Shown: positions 47,703 through 57,475, counted from the first letter of the stretch. The stretch: 64,000 bases of DNA from Massilia sp. MS-15 (GCF_020176695.1 NZ_JAIWIA010000027.1:1-64000), one strand, 5' to 3'. Made by a program: numbers and translations. Notes: generated from the sequence alone by a model not told the origin.

Positions 47703-48311
47703 TCACTGCGGCGTGCCCTGCACCACGCCCGCTCCAGCGCAGAAGGACAGCACCTCGTCGACATAGCGCGGAAATTCCGAGATCGCATGGTCGCTGCCCT
47801 CGATCACGTGCTGCCGCGCGCCGGCGTAGTGGGCCACCATGTCGCGGTAGTCCAGCACTTCGTCGCCGGTGGCGGCCAGCAGGAAGTAGCGTTCCGGCTT
47901 CGTGATCCGCTCTACCCGCAGCGCCGCCAGCTCGTCGATGTACTCGCGGCGGAACTCGAAGGGCTCGTCGGAATGCCACGCGGTGGTAAGGCCGACGTGG
48001 TGCTCCAGGCTCTTCAGCGGATTCACGGAAGGATTCAGCAGCACCGCCGGCACGTCCAGGCGCTCGGCCAGCCAGGTGGCGTAGAAGCCGCCCAGCGAGG
48101 AACCGATGATGGACAGGTTGCCGGGCGCATGGCGCTCGGCCAGCAGCAGGGCCAGGTCCATCGCGGCCTTCGGCGAAGCCGGCAGCTGCGGGCAGATCAG
48201 CGCGTGGGCGCGCCCGGCGTCCGCCATTGCCTTCTGTACCACCCGCGCCTTGAAGGACTTCGGCGAGGAGCGGAATCCGTGCAAGTAAAGAACGTACCCG
48301 TTCGCGCTCAT
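47703..48311 (-). CDS. YqiA/YcfP-family alpha/beta-fold esterase
   Basis: A 202-residue alpha/beta hydrolase. The nucleophile elbow GSSLGG (70-75, Ser72), the acid Asp150 (ATGDEVLDYRD) and His175 (EGSDHAISEF) form the triad. LYLHGFRSSPKS is the N-terminal oxyanion region. Substrate unknown; E. coli YqiA has esterase activity on acyl-CoA and esters. It overlaps mpl by four bases (ATGA) and precedes ubiC by 8 bases. Confidence 0.9.
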   Translation of the reverse strand: MSANGYVLYLHGFRSSPKSFKARVVQKAMADAGRAHALICPQLPASPKAAMDLALLLAERHAPGNLSIIGSSLGGFYATWLAERLDVPAVLLNPSVNPLKSLEHHVGLTTAWHSDEPFEFRREYIDELAALRVERITKPERYFLLAATGDEVLDYRDMVAHYAGARQHVIEGSDHAISEFPRYVDEVLSFCAGAGVVQGTPQ

Positions 48312-49687
48312 GGCGCCAGCGCGTCCAGCAGTTTCTGGTGCACGCCGCCGAAGCCGCCGTTGCTCATCACGAGGATGTGGTCGCCCGGCTGGGCGGCCTG
48401 CACGATGGCCTGCACCATGTAGTCGAGCTGGTCGAAGCTGTGGGCGATGCCGCCCAGCGGCTTCAATGCGTCGGCCAGCGACCAGCCCAGCGCCTGCTGG
48501 CTGCCGAAGCCGAACACCAGGTCGGCGTCCTTCAGGCTGCCCGGCAGCGCATCCTTCATCGCGCCCAGCTTCATGGTGTTCGAGCGTGGCTCGAGCACGG
48601 CCAGGATGCGGCCCGAATTTGTTCCACTACTGCCGATCTTCTGGCGCAGGCCGGCGACCGTGGTGGCGATCGCGGTCGGGTGGTGGGCGAAATCGTCGTA
48701 GACGGTGATGCCGTTGACGGTGCCGCGCACTTCCATGCGCCGCTTGACGCTCTGGAAGCGCGCCAGCGAGGCGATCGCCTGCGAGGTCGGCACGCCGACG
48801 TGGCGCGCGGCGGCGATCGCGGCCAGCGCGTTCGAACGGTTGTGGTGGCCGCTCAGGTCCCAGTGCACGGTGCCCTGCACGTCGCCGTTGAACAGCACGT
48901 CGAAACTGCCGCCCTGGTGCTCGACCAGGCTCCAGTTCGCCCCTTCGGACAGGCCGAAGCTTTCCTTTTCGCTCCAGCAGCCGCGTTTCAGCACGCGGGA
49001 CAGCGAGGCCTCGTCGCCGTTCACCACCAGGCGGCCCACGCCGGGCACGGTGCGCACCAGGTGGTGGAACTGGGTCTCGATGGCGCCGATGTCGGGGAAG
49101 ATGTCGGCGTGGTCGTATTCCAGGTTGTTCAGCACCGCGGTCTTGGCGTGGTAGTGCACGAACTTGGAGCGCTTGTCGAAGAAGGCGGTGTCGTACTCGT
49201 CCGCCTCGATCACGAAGAAGTCGCTCGGCTTGTCGCCATGCAGGCGCGCCGAGATGCCGAAGTTCATCGGCACCCCGCCGATCAGGAAGCCGGGCGCATA
49301 GCCGGCGTCTTCCAGGATCCAGGCCAGCATCGAGGTGGTGGTGGTCTTGCCATGCGTGCCGGCCACGGCCAGCACCCATTTGTCGCGCAGGATGTGTTCG
49401 CCGATCCATTGCGGACCGGAGACGTAAGGCAGGCCGCGGTTCAGGATCTCTTCGATCAGCGGATTGCCGCGTGTCATGACATTGCCGATCACATACAGGT
49501 CGGGATTCAGCGACACCTGTTCCGGGCCGTAGCCCTGGATCAGCTCGATGCCCTGGGCTTCGAGCTGGGTGCTCATCGGCGGATAGACGTTGGCGTCGCA
49601 GCCGGTGACACGGTGGCCGGCTTCCTTGGCCAGGACCGCCAGGCCACCCATGAAGGTGCCGCAAATACCGAGAATGTGAATGTGCAT
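48308..49687 (-). CDS. mpl: UDP-MurNAc:L-alanyl-gamma-D-glutamyl-meso-DAP ligase (Mpl)
   Basis: A 459-residue Mur-ligase-family enzyme that recycles the murein tripeptide onto UDP-MurNAc. It opens MHIHILGICGTFMGGLAVLA. The ATP P-loop is AGTHGKTTTT (109-118). NLEYDHADIF, the ATP-domain LSGHHNRSNALAAIAAA and YDDFAHHPTAI motifs follow. The MGG and FFDKRSKFVHYH features and length separate Mpl from MurC. It is divergent from the conserved hypothetical at 49.8 kb. Confidence 0.96.
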   Translation of the reverse strand: MHIHILGICGTFMGGLAVLAKEAGHRVTGCDANVYPPMSTQLEAQGIELIQGYGPEQVSLNPDLYVIGNVMTRGNPLIEEILNRGLPYVSGPQWIGEHILRDKWVLAVAGTHGKTTTTSMLAWILEDAGYAPGFLIGGVPMNFGISARLHGDKPSDFFVIEADEYDTAFFDKRSKFVHYHAKTAVLNNLEYDHADIFPDIGAIETQFHHLVRTVPGVGRLVVNGDEASLSRVLKRGCWSEKESFGLSEGANWSLVEHQGGSFDVLFNGDVQGTVHWDLSGHHNRSNALAAIAAARHVGVPTSQAIASLARFQSVKRRMEVRGTVNGITVYDDFAHHPTAIATTVAGLRQKIGSSGTNSGRILAVLEPRSNTMKLGAMKDALPGSLKDADLVFGFGSQQALGWSLADALKPLGGIAHSFDQLDYMVQAIVQAAQPGDHILVMSNGGFGGVHQKLLDALAP

Positions 49688-49778
49688 GGTCGAAGAAAAA
49701 TGGGCTGCGGTCGGGACCGAAAGCGCGATTCTACCCGACCCGCTGCCATTTTCCGTTCAAGAGTATGATTCAGGCACC

Positions 49779-50408
49779 ATGCCGATACAGAACAATGATG
49801 TACTCCAGTTGCGCGCCGAAATCGCTGCCCTTGCCGCGCGCATGATCGCCCAGGACGGGGCCGACTACGATACCGCGCGCCGCAAGGCGGCCCGCCAGGC
49901 GCTCGGGGTGGACCGCCCTGCCCCCAACCTGATGCCCGACAACCTGCAGATCGAGGATGAAGTCCGCAAGTACCAGTCGCTGTTCGGCGGGCCCGGCCAC
50001 GCCGCGCGCCTGCAGGCCCTGCGCAGTACCGCGCTCCAGGTAATGGATGCGCTGGCCGAATTCCGCCCCTACCTGACCGGCGCCGTGCTGAACGGCACCG
50101 CAGGCGAGCACGACGACATCCACCTGCAGCTGTTTGCCGAGAGCGCCAAGGAAGTCGAGATCTACCTGCTCAACCGCAACGTCAATATCGAGATCTCGGA
50201 AACGCCCCATTTCAAGGGTGGGCGCCACGATCCGGTTGAAACGGTCAGCTTCATGTGGCATAAGGAAAGAATTCATGCCGAGTTGTACGACTTTCATGAT
50301 TTACGCGGGGCCCTCAAGCCGCGCGCCGACGGCCGCCTGCACCGGGTCGACGCAGCCGGGCTGCGCGCGCTGATGGCAAACGACGAAACACTGGAACAGG
50401 ACGAATGA
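49779..50408 (+). CDS. Conserved hypothetical protein, possibly degenerate nucleotidyltransferase-like
   Basis: A 209-residue cytoplasmic protein starting MPIQNNDVLQLRAEIAALAA. The middle (about 105-145: TGAVLNGTAGEHDDIHLQLF) has a Gly-rich turn followed by D-x-H in place of the D-x-D of nucleotidyltransferases, so a degenerate fold is possible. Later, NVNIEISETPHFKGG and HAELYDFHDLRG look conserved. I recall that it often sits divergent to mpl and upstream of a TlpA-like gene in Oxalobacteraceae. The frame is open to 49680, but the ATG at 49779 fits. It overlaps the next gene by four bases (ATGA). No function is assigned. Confidence 0.75.
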   Translation: MPIQNNDVLQLRAEIAALAARMIAQDGADYDTARRKAARQALGVDRPAPNLMPDNLQIEDEVRKYQSLFGGPGHAARLQALRSTALQVMDALAEFRPYLTGAVLNGTAGEHDDIHLQLFAESAKEVEIYLLNRNVNIEISETPHFKGGRHDPVETVSFMWHKERIHAELYDFHDLRGALKPRADGRLHRVDAAGLRALMANDETLEQDE

Positions 50409-50962
50409 ACAAGAAACACGTAGCGATCTATGCGGCCGTGGCCGCCATGTTCGGCATCATGGGAGCGCTGGTCGCCCTCAACCAGAAGGAATTGCCGCCC
50501 ATGACGGGCAATGCCGGCGCCGCGGCCGGCGCCAAGCCGCCAGTGGCGGTGGACAAGCTGTTCGCGCAGTCGCTGAACGACTTGCAGGGCAAGCCCGAGG
50601 CGCTGGCCCGCTGGCGCGGCAAACCGCTGGTGGTCAATTTCTGGGCAACCTGGTGCGCGCCCTGCGTGCAGGAGATGCCGGAGCTGTCCGAACTGGCGGG
50701 CAGCGACGGTGGCAAGACCTTCAATGTGATCGGCATCGGCATCGATTCGCCGTCGAACATGCAGGCCTTCGCGGCCAAGCTCAAGATTGCCTATCCGCTC
50801 TATGTGGGTGGCATGGGCGGAACCGAACTGTCGCGCGCCTTCGGCAACAGCGCCGGCGGCTTGCCGTATACAGTATTGATCGGCGCGGATGGACAAGTGC
50901 GCAAGACGTATTTGGGTAAGCTCAAGTTCGATGAATTGCGCGCGGATCTGGCGAAGTTGTAG
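50405..50962 (+). CDS. TlpA-like thioredoxin-fold disulfide reductase
   Basis: A 185-residue periplasmic, membrane-anchored thiol-disulfide protein. An N-terminal signal-anchor lies at about 6-25 (VAIYAAVAAMFGIMGALVAL). The active site is WCAPC with Cys84 and Cys87 in NFWATWCAPC, and the cis-Pro loop is GGLPYTVLIGADG. The spacing fits TlpA/ResA/CcmG. The redox partner is unknown (possibly cytochrome c maturation or oxidative-stress functions). It overlaps the upstream gene by four bases. Confidence 0.92.
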   Translation: MNKKHVAIYAAVAAMFGIMGALVALNQKELPPMTGNAGAAAGAKPPVAVDKLFAQSLNDLQGKPEALARWRGKPLVVNFWATWCAPCVQEMPELSELAGSDGGKTFNVIGIGIDSPSNMQAFAAKLKIAYPLYVGGMGGTELSRAFGNSAGGLPYTVLIGADGQVRKTYLGKLKFDELRADLAKL

Positions 50963-50993
50963 GCGTAACCTGGCACGGTGGGCCAGATTACGC
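50963..50993 (+). terminator. Stem-loop after the TlpA-like gene
   Basis: GCGTAA-C-CTGG (50963-50973) pairs with CCAG-A-TTACGC (50983-50993), one mismatch, across a CACGGTGGG loop, directly at the end of the gene. No T-run follows. The sequence GGTGGGCCAGATTACGC resembles a dispersed repeat type seen elsewhere in the window. Termination or mRNA 3'-end protection are inferred. Confidence 0.4.
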
Positions 50994-51145
50994 GCTGCCG
51001 ATCCCCTATAAAAACCGGGTCAGCGAACGATCGTACTTTTCCGAACTGCGCCGAATATGCCTGCATCAACTGGCAATTTTACTGCTTGCCAATAGCCGAG
51101 CTTGACGGCACAATGCCTTCCTTTCGGGCGTTCAGACTCTTCAAC

Positions 51146-51583
51146 ATGGCGAAAAAGCTACTGCTGCTTAATGGCCCCAACCTCAATCTATTGGGGACCC
51201 GGGAGCCTGCGGTGTACGGCGCGACGACGCTGGCCGACATCGAGCAGGCAGCCAGGGCACAGGCAGCAAGCGCAGGCGCAAGCCTGGAATGCTTCCAGAG
51301 CAACCATGAAGGAGCCCTGATCGACCGCATCCATGCCGCGCGCAGCGAAGGCGTGGAGGCGATCGTCATCAATCCGGGTGGCCTGACCCATACCAGCGTG
51401 GCACTGCGCGATGCGCTTGCGGCGGTGGCAATCCCTTTCGTGGAGGTGCACATCTCGAATGTCCATGCCCGCGAATCCTTTCGGCACCACTCGTACTTGT
51501 CCGCCATCGCGCTCGGCGTGATCTGCGGCCTGGGTCCGGACGGATACCGGTTTGCCATCGACTTTGCGCTTAAATCGCGTTAA
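51146..51583 (+). CDS. aroQ: Type II 3-dehydroquinate dehydratase (AroQ)
   Basis: A 145-residue dodecameric enzyme of the shikimate pathway. Family motifs are [19 protein letters not shown] with the catalytic Tyr, [28 protein letters not shown] and [17 protein letters not shown]. The ATG at 51146 gives the standard start; an in-frame ATG at 51113 would add 11 residues. It lies upstream of accB, an aroQ-accB-accC-prmA order conserved in many Gram-negatives. Confidence 0.96.
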   Translation: MAKKLLLLNGPNLNLLGTREPAVYGATTLADIEQAARAQAASAGASLECFQSNHEGALIDRIHAARSEGVEAIVINPGGLTHTSVALRDALAAVAIPFVEVHISNVHARESFRHHSYLSAIALGVICGLGPDGYRFAIDFALKSR

Positions 51584-51674
51584 TCTACGTCAACTTCATG
51601 TATCAGCAGCCACGTAGCCACCACCAGCGCGTTGCCAGCTCTCTTAAAACGAATAAAACACCAAGGGGTTTCAC

Positions 51675-52136
51675 ATGGATCTCAGAAAACTCAAGACCTT
51701 GATCGACCTGGTCGCCGAATCGGACATCGCTGAACTCGAAGTCACCGAAGGCGAAAGCAAGGTCCGCATCGTCAAGTCGTCCGCAAACCCTCAGGGCGGG
51801 ATGATGATGGTCCCGCAGCAGGCGGTGCAGCACATCGCCGCGCCGGCCGCCCCGGCCCCGGCCGCCGCGCCGGCAGCCGCACCGGCCGCCGCCGAGCCGA
51901 CCGGCCACGTGGTCAAGTCGCCGATGGTCGGCACCTTCTACCGTAGCTCGGCCCCGGGCGCCCCGGCTTTCGTCGAAGTCGGCCAGAGTGTCAAGCAGGG
52001 CGATACCCTGTGCATCATCGAAGCGATGAAGCTGCTGAACGAGATCGATGCCGAGGTCGCAGGCACGGTCACCAAGATCTTCGTGGAAAACGGCCAGCCG
52101 GTCGAATTTGGCCAGCCGCTCTTCATCATCGGCTAA
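51675..52136 (+). CDS. accB: Biotin carboxyl carrier protein of acetyl-CoA carboxylase (AccB)
   Basis: The 153-residue BCCP subunit. Residues 1-37 form the dimerisation part ([20 protein letters not shown]). An Ala/Pro linker spans about 55-75. The biotinyl domain carries EAMKLLNE with biotinylated Lys119 and the thumb-like insert [19 protein letters not shown] precedes the ATG as ribosome site. It is followed by accC after 103 bases. Confidence 0.97.
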   Translation: MDLRKLKTLIDLVAESDIAELEVTEGESKVRIVKSSANPQGGMMMVPQQAVQHIAAPAAPAPAAAPAAAPAAAEPTGHVVKSPMVGTFYRSSAPGAPAFVEVGQSVKQGDTLCIIEAMKLLNEIDAEVAGTVTKIFVENGQPVEFGQPLFIIG

Positions 52137-52239
52137 GCACCTCCGGCCCGGCGGCGTCCTGCCGCCAGCCCATTCATGTCGTGTCCGGCGCGTGCTGTTA
52201 CCAGTCTGCGCCGGTTTTCACTGAAACACCGAACCTACC

Positions 52240-53640
52240 ATGTTTGAAAAAATCCTCATCGCCAACCGTGGTGAAATCGCGCTGCGTATCCAGCGCGCAT
52301 GCCGCGAACTGGGCATCAAGACGGTCGTCGTTCACTCCGAGGCGGACAAGGACGCCAAGTACGTGAAACTGGCGGACGAATCCGTCTGCATCGGTCCGGC
52401 CCAGTCGACGCTCAGCTACCTGAACATGCCGGCGATTATCAGCGCCGCCGAAGTGACGGACGCCGAGGCGATCCACCCGGGCTACGGCTTCCTGTCGGAG
52501 AACGCCGACTTCGCCGAGCGCGTCGAGAAATCGGGCTTCGTCTTCATCGGCCCGCGTTCGGACTCGATCCGGCTGATGGGCGACAAGGTTTCGGCCAAGC
52601 AGGCGATGATCAAGGCCGGCGTGCCTTGCGTGCCGGGTTCGGACGGCGCCCTCTCGGACGACCCGAAAGAGATCATCCAGACCGCGCGCCGCGTCGGCTA
52701 CCCGGTCATCATCAAGGCCGCCGGTGGTGGTGGCGGCCGCGGCATGCGCGTGGTGCATACCGAAGCCGCGCTGCTGAACGCCGTCCAGATGACCAAGACC
52801 GAAGCCGGCACCGCCTTCGGCAATCCGGAAGTCTACATGGAGAAGTTCCTGGAAAATCCGCGCCACGTGGAGATCCAGATCCTCGCCGACGAACACAAGA
52901 ACGCCGTCTGGCTGGGCGAACGCGACTGCTCGATGCAGCGCCGCCACCAGAAGGTGATCGAGGAAGCACCGGCGCCGGGCATCCCGCGCAAGCTCATCGA
53001 GAAGATCGGCGACCGCTGCGCCGAAGCCTGCCGCAAGATCGGCTACCGCGGCGCCGGCACCTTCGAATTCCTGTACGAGAACGGCGAGTTCTACTTCATC
53101 GAGATGAACACCCGCGTGCAGGTGGAACACCCGGTCACCGAGATGATCACCGGGATCGACATCGTGCAGGAACAGATCCGCATCGCCTGCGGCGAGAAGC
53201 TGCGCTTCAAGCAGCGCGACATCATGCTGTCGGGCCACGCGATCGAGTGCCGCATCAATGCCGAGGACCCGTTCAAGTTCACGCCGTCCCCGGGCCGCAT
53301 CACCGGCTGGCACCCGCCGGGCGGCCCCGGCATCCGCGTCGATTCGCACTCCTACGCGGGCTACTACGTGCCGCCGCACTACGACTCGATGATCGGCAAG
53401 GTCATCTCGTATGGCGCCACGCGCGAGCAGGCGATCCGCCGCATGCAAATCGCGCTCTCGGAAATGGTGGTTGAAGGTATCCTCACCAATATTCCGCTGC
53501 ACCGCGAGCTGATGGTGGACGCCCGCTTCATCGAGGGCGGCACCAACATCCACTACCTGGAGCACAAGCTGGCCTCGAAGCCGGACCTGCCGAAGGAAAC
53601 GGGGATCGGCGCCAAATCGGACACCAGGATAGACGCATGA
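52240..53640 (+). CDS. accC: Biotin carboxylase subunit of acetyl-CoA carboxylase (AccC)
   Basis: A 466-residue ATP-grasp enzyme that carboxylates biotin on BCCP. ATP-binding lysines Lys116 and Lys159 and the glycine loop AGGGGGRG (161-168) are at the E. coli-like positions. [40 protein letters not shown] (conserved metal- and bicarbonate-binding region) and the C-terminal [17 protein letters not shown] are intact. It overlaps prmA by four bases (ATGA). Confidence 0.97.
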   Translation: MFEKILIANRGEIALRIQRACRELGIKTVVVHSEADKDAKYVKLADESVCIGPAQSTLSYLNMPAIISAAEVTDAEAIHPGYGFLSENADFAERVEKSGFVFIGPRSDSIRLMGDKVSAKQAMIKAGVPCVPGSDGALSDDPKEIIQTARRVGYPVIIKAAGGGGGRGMRVVHTEAALLNAVQMTKTEAGTAFGNPEVYMEKFLENPRHVEIQILADEHKNAVWLGERDCSMQRRHQKVIEEAPAPGIPRKLIEKIGDRCAEACRKIGYRGAGTFEFLYENGEFYFIEMNTRVQVEHPVTEMITGIDIVQEQIRIACGEKLRFKQRDIMLSGHAIECRINAEDPFKFTPSPGRITGWHPPGGPGIRVDSHSYAGYYVPPHYDSMIGKVISYGATREQAIRRMQIALSEMVVEGILTNIPLHRELMVDARFIEGGTNIHYLEHKLASKPDLPKETGIGAKSDTRIDA

Positions 53641-54590
53641 GCTGGACTGAAGTCGTCATCGAAGTCGCGCGCGAACACGCCGAGGCCCTGTCGGACGCCC
53701 TGATGGAAGCGGGCGCCCTGTCGGTCTCGGTGGAAGACGCGGACGAAGGCACGGAGGCGGAAAAACCGCTGTTCGGCGAGCCGGGCATGGAACCGACCGA
53801 GACTGCCTGGGACCACTCGCGCGTGGTCGCGCTGACCGATACGGACGCCGACCAGTTCGCGATCGTGCAGGAAGCCGCCAACGCCATCCAGCTGCCGGTC
53901 GTGCCCTCGTTCACCACCCGCGCGGTGGAAGACGCCGACTGGGTGCGTCTGACCCAGTCGCAGTTCGAGCCGATCCACATCGGCACCAACATCTGGGTCG
54001 TGCCGAGCTGGCACGAGGCACCGGACCCGAACGGCCTGATCCTGGAACTCGATCCGGGCCTGGCCTTCGGCACCGGCAGCCATCCGACCACCCGCCTGTG
54101 CATGGAGTGGCTGGAAGCGCACCCGGCGCCCGGCAAGTCGGTGCTGGACTACGGCTGCGGCTCGGGCATCCTGGCGATGGTGGCCAAGAAGCTCGGCGCG
54201 AATGATGTGGCGGGGGTCGACATCGATCCGCAAGCGATCGAATCGGCGCGCGCCAATGCCGAGCGCAATGGCTGCGCCATCGACTTCTACGTGCCGGACG
54301 ACTTCGCGGCGGCGCCCAACGCGCGCCATGCCAAGGGCCAGTTCGACATCGTGGTGGCCAACATCCTGTCGAGCCCATTGAAGCTGATGGCGCCGATGCT
54401 GTCCGGCCGCGTGGCGCCTGGCGGTTCGCTGGTCCTGTCGGGCGTGCTGGCGCGCCAGGCCGAGGAAGTGGCCGCCGCCTACGCTCCCTTCATCCAGCTG
54501 GGCGTCTGGGCCGAGCAGGACGGCTGGGTTGCCCTGCACGGCACGCTCGGCCAGGACACCGCACCTGCGCCGCGCTCCTCCGCCGGCTAA
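53637..54590 (+). CDS. prmA: Ribosomal protein L11 methyltransferase (PrmA)
   Basis: A 317-residue SAM-dependent methyltransferase that trimethylates L11. The N-terminal substrate-recognition domain starts [20 protein letters not shown]. The catalytic domain has [15 protein letters not shown], the SAM loop [13 protein letters not shown] (169-181), [18 protein letters not shown] and [10 protein letters not shown]. Length is normal. The accC-prmA overlap and the following DUF3426 gene form a conserved betaproteobacterial string. Confidence 0.96.
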   Translation: MSWTEVVIEVAREHAEALSDALMEAGALSVSVEDADEGTEAEKPLFGEPGMEPTETAWDHSRVVALTDTDADQFAIVQEAANAIQLPVVPSFTTRAVEDADWVRLTQSQFEPIHIGTNIWVVPSWHEAPDPNGLILELDPGLAFGTGSHPTTRLCMEWLEAHPAPGKSVLDYGCGSGILAMVAKKLGANDVAGVDIDPQAIESARANAERNGCAIDFYVPDDFAAAPNARHAKGQFDIVVANILSSPLKLMAPMLSGRVAPGGSLVLSGVLARQAEEVAAAYAPFIQLGVWAEQDGWVALHGTLGQDTAPAPRSSAG

Positions 54591-54604
54591 GGAAGCCGCC
54601 AGGC

Positions 54605-55825
54605 ATGGCCCTCGCCACCCAATGCCCCCACTGCGGCACCGTGTTCCGCGTCGCCGCGGACCAGCTCAAGCTGCGTGGGGGCATCGTCCGTTGCGGCGCC
54701 TGTACCGAGGTCTTCGATGGCAATGCCGCCCTGGTAGACCTGGAGGGCGCCTCCGCGCCGCCTTCCGCCACGCCGGCTGCCGTGCCGGCTCCCGTAGCTG
54801 CCGCACCGGCGGCCGAGGAGACGGGCGACGAGGCCATTTATACGCTCGAATTCGACCGTACCTTCGCGCCTTTCGGCATCCTGCCGCAGGCCAGCACCGC
54901 GCCGGCGGCATCGGTACCGCTGGCGGCGCCTGCGCCGGTACCTGAGCCAGAACCAGAACCTGAGCCCGAGCCGGTACCGGAACCGCCTCCTGCGCCGCAA
55001 CCTGAACCTGACCCCGAACCGGAAGCCGTAGCGGCGCCGGATCCGGCACTGCCTGCATCCTCGGCTCCGCCGGCACCGGGCGGGCCATCCGCGCGCCCCG
55101 CGCAGGCGCTCCCGCCGCCGCTGCTGCTGCGCGAATCCGGCCCGGCCACCGTCACCCTGCCGCTGCCGCCCAGCGCGCCGCCAGTGGCCCCGCGCACGCC
55201 GCGCGCCAAGGCAGGCAAGGCGGCCAAGGCAGCGGATGCGCGCGCGCGCCGCGCCCGGCCGGCGCCGGCCAGCATCGAAGCGCCCAAGCCGCCGCCGGAG
55301 CCGGACGAACCTGCCTTCGTGCGCCGCACCCGCCAGCGCGAGCGCTCGGGCAAGACGCTGCGCATCGCGCTCGCCGCTGGCAGCGCAGTCCTGCTGCTGG
55401 TGCTCGCCGCCCAGCTGGTGCGCGGCTTCCACGACCCGCTGGCGGCCCGCTATCCCGCCTTCAAGCCGGCGCTGGTGTCGCTGTGCGGCCTGCTCGGCTG
55501 CCGGGTCGAGCTGCCGGCGCGCATCGAGCAGCTGGTGATCGATACCGGCGAACTCACCACCCTCGGCGGCAACGCCTATACCTTCACGACCCAGCTGCGC
55601 AACCAGGGCCATACCGTACAGGCGTGGCCCAGCCTCGAGCTGACCCTGTCCAGCGCCGACGACAAGCCGCTGGTACGGCGCGTGTTCGGTCCGCGCGACT
55701 ACCTGCCTGCCGGGCCGCTGCTGGCAGCCGGCTTCCCCGCCCGCGCCGAACAGCCGGTGAAACTGCACTTCCGCGTCGAGGAACCGGCACCGTCCGGTTA
55801 CCATGTCGCCGTCTTCTATCCCTGA
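54605..55825 (+). CDS. Zinc-ribbon DUF3426 membrane protein
   Basis: A 406-residue protein. The N-terminal MJ0042-type zinc ribbon has Cys7, Cys10, Cys30 and Cys33 (CPHC...CGAC) in VATQCPHCGTVFR-like context. A long Pro/Glu/Ala-rich spacer (about 60-215) includes PEPEPEPEPEP-like runs. A TM helix lies at about 252-270, and a periplasmic DUF3426 domain fills about 275-400. The family's role is unknown; it follows prmA in most Burkholderiales, as far as I recall. The low-complexity spacer suggests a flexible arm. It ends 10 bases before the PfkB-family kinase. Confidence 0.85.
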   Translation: MALATQCPHCGTVFRVAADQLKLRGGIVRCGACTEVFDGNAALVDLEGASAPPSATPAAVPAPVAAAPAAEETGDEAIYTLEFDRTFAPFGILPQASTAPAASVPLAAPAPVPEPEPEPEPEPVPEPPPAPQPEPDPEPEAVAAPDPALPASSAPPAPGGPSARPAQALPPPLLLRESGPATVTLPLPPSAPPVAPRTPRAKAGKAAKAADARARRARPAPASIEAPKPPPEPDEPAFVRRTRQRERSGKTLRIALAAGSAVLLLVLAAQLVRGFHDPLAARYPAFKPALVSLCGLLGCRVELPARIEQLVIDTGELTTLGGNAYTFTTQLRNQGHTVQAWPSLELTLSSADDKPLVRRVFGPRDYLPAGPLLAAGFPARAEQPVKLHFRVEEPAPSGYHVAVFYP

Positions 55826-55835
55826 AAGCCCATCC

Positions 55836-56777
55836 ATGACCCACACCGCCCTGATCTGCGGCTCGATCGCCTTCGACAAGATCATGCAGTACCACGGCCG
55901 CTTCGCCGACACCCTGCTGGCCGACCAGCTGCACCGCGTCAACGTGTCCTTCCTGGTGCCGAGCCTGCGCCTCGAGTACGGCGGCTGCGCGGTGAACATC
56001 GCCTACAACCTCAAGCTGCTGGGCGGCGAGCCGCTGGTCATGGGCACCATCGGCCAGGATGGCGGCGACTACCTGGAGCGCATGCGCAAGCAGGGCCTGG
56101 ACACGCGCGCCATCCGCACCATCCCCGGCGCCTATACGGCTCAGTGCTTCGTCACCGCCGACCAGGACAACAACCAGATCAATGCCTTCCACCCGGGCGC
56201 CATGCAGCATTCGCACGAGAACAACGTGGGCGACCAGGGGCCGCTACGGGTGGCGATCATCTCGCCGGATGGCCGCGACGGCATGCTCAAGCACGCCGCC
56301 GACTGCGCCGCCCTGGGTGTTCCCTTCATGTTCGACCCGGGCCAGCAGCTGCCGATGTTCTCCGGCGACGAGCTGCTCCGCTGCATCGACGGCGCCAGCT
56401 ACCTGGCCTGCAACGACTACGAGTTCGAAGTGGTGATGGACCGCACCGGACTGGGCCTGGAACAGATCGCGGCGCGCCTGGACGCGCTGGTCGTCACGCG
56501 CGGCGGCGAAGGCTCGGACATCTACGCGGGCGGCGAGCGGCACCGCATTCCGGCGGTCCAGGCCGAGCAGGTGGTCGACCCCACCGGCTGTGGCGACGCC
56601 TACCGCGCCGGCCTGCTGTACGGGATCACGCAAGGTTTCGACTGGCCGACCACCGGCCGCATTGCCAGCCTGCTGGGCGCAATCAAGATCGCCCATGCCG
56701 GCGGCCAGAACCACAGCGTCGCGCCGGAAGAGATCGACCGCAGGTTCGAGGCGGCCTTCGGCTACCGCTTCCGCTGA
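55836..56777 (+). CDS. PfkB-family carbohydrate/nucleoside kinase
   Basis: A 313-residue ribokinase-like kinase, of the group often called adenosine kinase in betaproteobacteria. The N-terminal GSIAFDKIMQYHGRFAD, the substrate-lid EYGGCAVNIAYNLKLLGG and the C-terminal catalytic signature VVDPTGCGDAYRAGLLYG (general base Asp in GCGDA) are intact. NDYEFEVVMDRTG and TRGGEGSDIY fit the family. Substrate is not determined. The ATG at 55836 is used; an in-frame ATG at 55803 overlaps the DUF3426 gene. A shared hairpin at 56.8 kb follows. Confidence 0.88.
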   Translation: MTHTALICGSIAFDKIMQYHGRFADTLLADQLHRVNVSFLVPSLRLEYGGCAVNIAYNLKLLGGEPLVMGTIGQDGGDYLERMRKQGLDTRAIRTIPGAYTAQCFVTADQDNNQINAFHPGAMQHSHENNVGDQGPLRVAIISPDGRDGMLKHAADCAALGVPFMFDPGQQLPMFSGDELLRCIDGASYLACNDYEFEVVMDRTGLGLEQIAARLDALVVTRGGEGSDIYAGGERHRIPAVQAEQVVDPTGCGDAYRAGLLYGITQGFDWPTTGRIASLLGAIKIAHAGGQNHSVAPEEIDRRFEAAFGYRFR

Positions 56778-56810
56778 ACGCCGCAGCCGGCGGCAGCCGG
56801 CAAGGCATGA

Positions 56811-56837
56811 AAAAGGGGCCCCCATGGGGCCCCTCGT
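56811..56837. terminator. Bidirectional intrinsic terminator
   Basis: GGGGCCCC-CAT-GGGGCCCC (56815-56833) forms a strong 8-bp GC stem. On the minus strand it is followed by TTTTT, a canonical rho-independent terminator 28 bases past the YggT stop. On the plus strand it follows the PfkB-family kinase stop by about 38 bases with only TCGTCATTT after it. It sits between two convergent genes. Confidence 0.8.
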
Positions 56838-56861
56838 CATTTGCTGCGCCGGACGGCACCG

Positions 56862-57389
56862 TCAGCGGTAGAAGAGTTGCTGCAGCACGAACTTGATGAT
56901 CTGGATCAGCACGAAGGCCACCAGCACCGACAGGTCGATTCCGCCCACCGGCGGCACCACGCGCCGGATCGGACGCAGGATCGGCGTATTCAGCGCGTGC
57001 ACGAAGGGCGCCAGCGGCGCATGCGGATTGACCCAGCTGAACACCACCTCGATGATCAGGAGCGCCATGAAACCATACAGGATCCAGGTCAGGAAGCGGT
57101 ACAGCGCATGGGTCAGCATCATTTCCCACGGCACTCCCGCCACCAGCAGCAGCGAGCTGGCCAGCAGCACCACCAGGAAGGCGCCGATCAGGCTCGCCCA
57201 GTCATAGCCGCCCATGCCGGGTACCAGGCGCCGCAGGGGCAGCACCAGCCAGTCGGTCAGGGTGAAGATGAAGTGGCCGATCTGCTGGGGCGGACGCACG
57301 CGGATCGCCTGCATCCAGAAGCGCAGCAGCAGCATTCCTCCCAGCAGGCTGGCAGCGGTATCGACGATAAACTGGAGAATGGACAGCAC
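56862..57389 (-). CDS. YggT family membrane protein
   Basis: A 175-residue integral membrane protein with two YGGT repeats. Repeat one holds LLGGMLLLRFWMQAIRVRPP and TLTDWLVLPLRRLVPGMGG; repeat two holds LLIIEVVFSWVNPHAPLAPF and NTPILRPIRRVVPPVGGIDLS, the PILRPIRR motif being diagnostic. Four hydrophobic segments are seen. YggT proteins are linked to osmotic stress and cell-division functions, but the mechanism is unclear. It is transcribed toward the shared terminator. Confidence 0.92.
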   Translation of the reverse strand: MLSILQFIVDTAASLLGGMLLLRFWMQAIRVRPPQQIGHFIFTLTDWLVLPLRRLVPGMGGYDWASLIGAFLVVLLASSLLLVAGVPWEMMLTHALYRFLTWILYGFMALLIIEVVFSWVNPHAPLAPFVHALNTPILRPIRRVVPPVGGIDLSVLVAFVLIQIIKFVLQQLFYR

Positions 57390-57400
57390 GTAGGCTCCTC

Positions 57401-57436
57401 AAAAAAAAACCGCCGTGTGAAAATCACACAGCGGTA
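57401..57436 (-). terminator. Intrinsic terminator of the histone H1-like gene
   Basis: ACCGC-C-GTGTGA (57409-57420) pairs with TCACAC-A-GCGGT with one internal mismatch and an AAA loop. On the minus strand it is followed by a run of nine T residues (57409-57401). It lies about 40 bases past the stop of the minus-strand gene and upstream of yggT. Textbook rho-independent shape. Confidence 0.85.
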
Positions 57437-57475
57437 TTTTGCCTGATCCAGGCAAGACTCGCCATCGAGCCTGGA

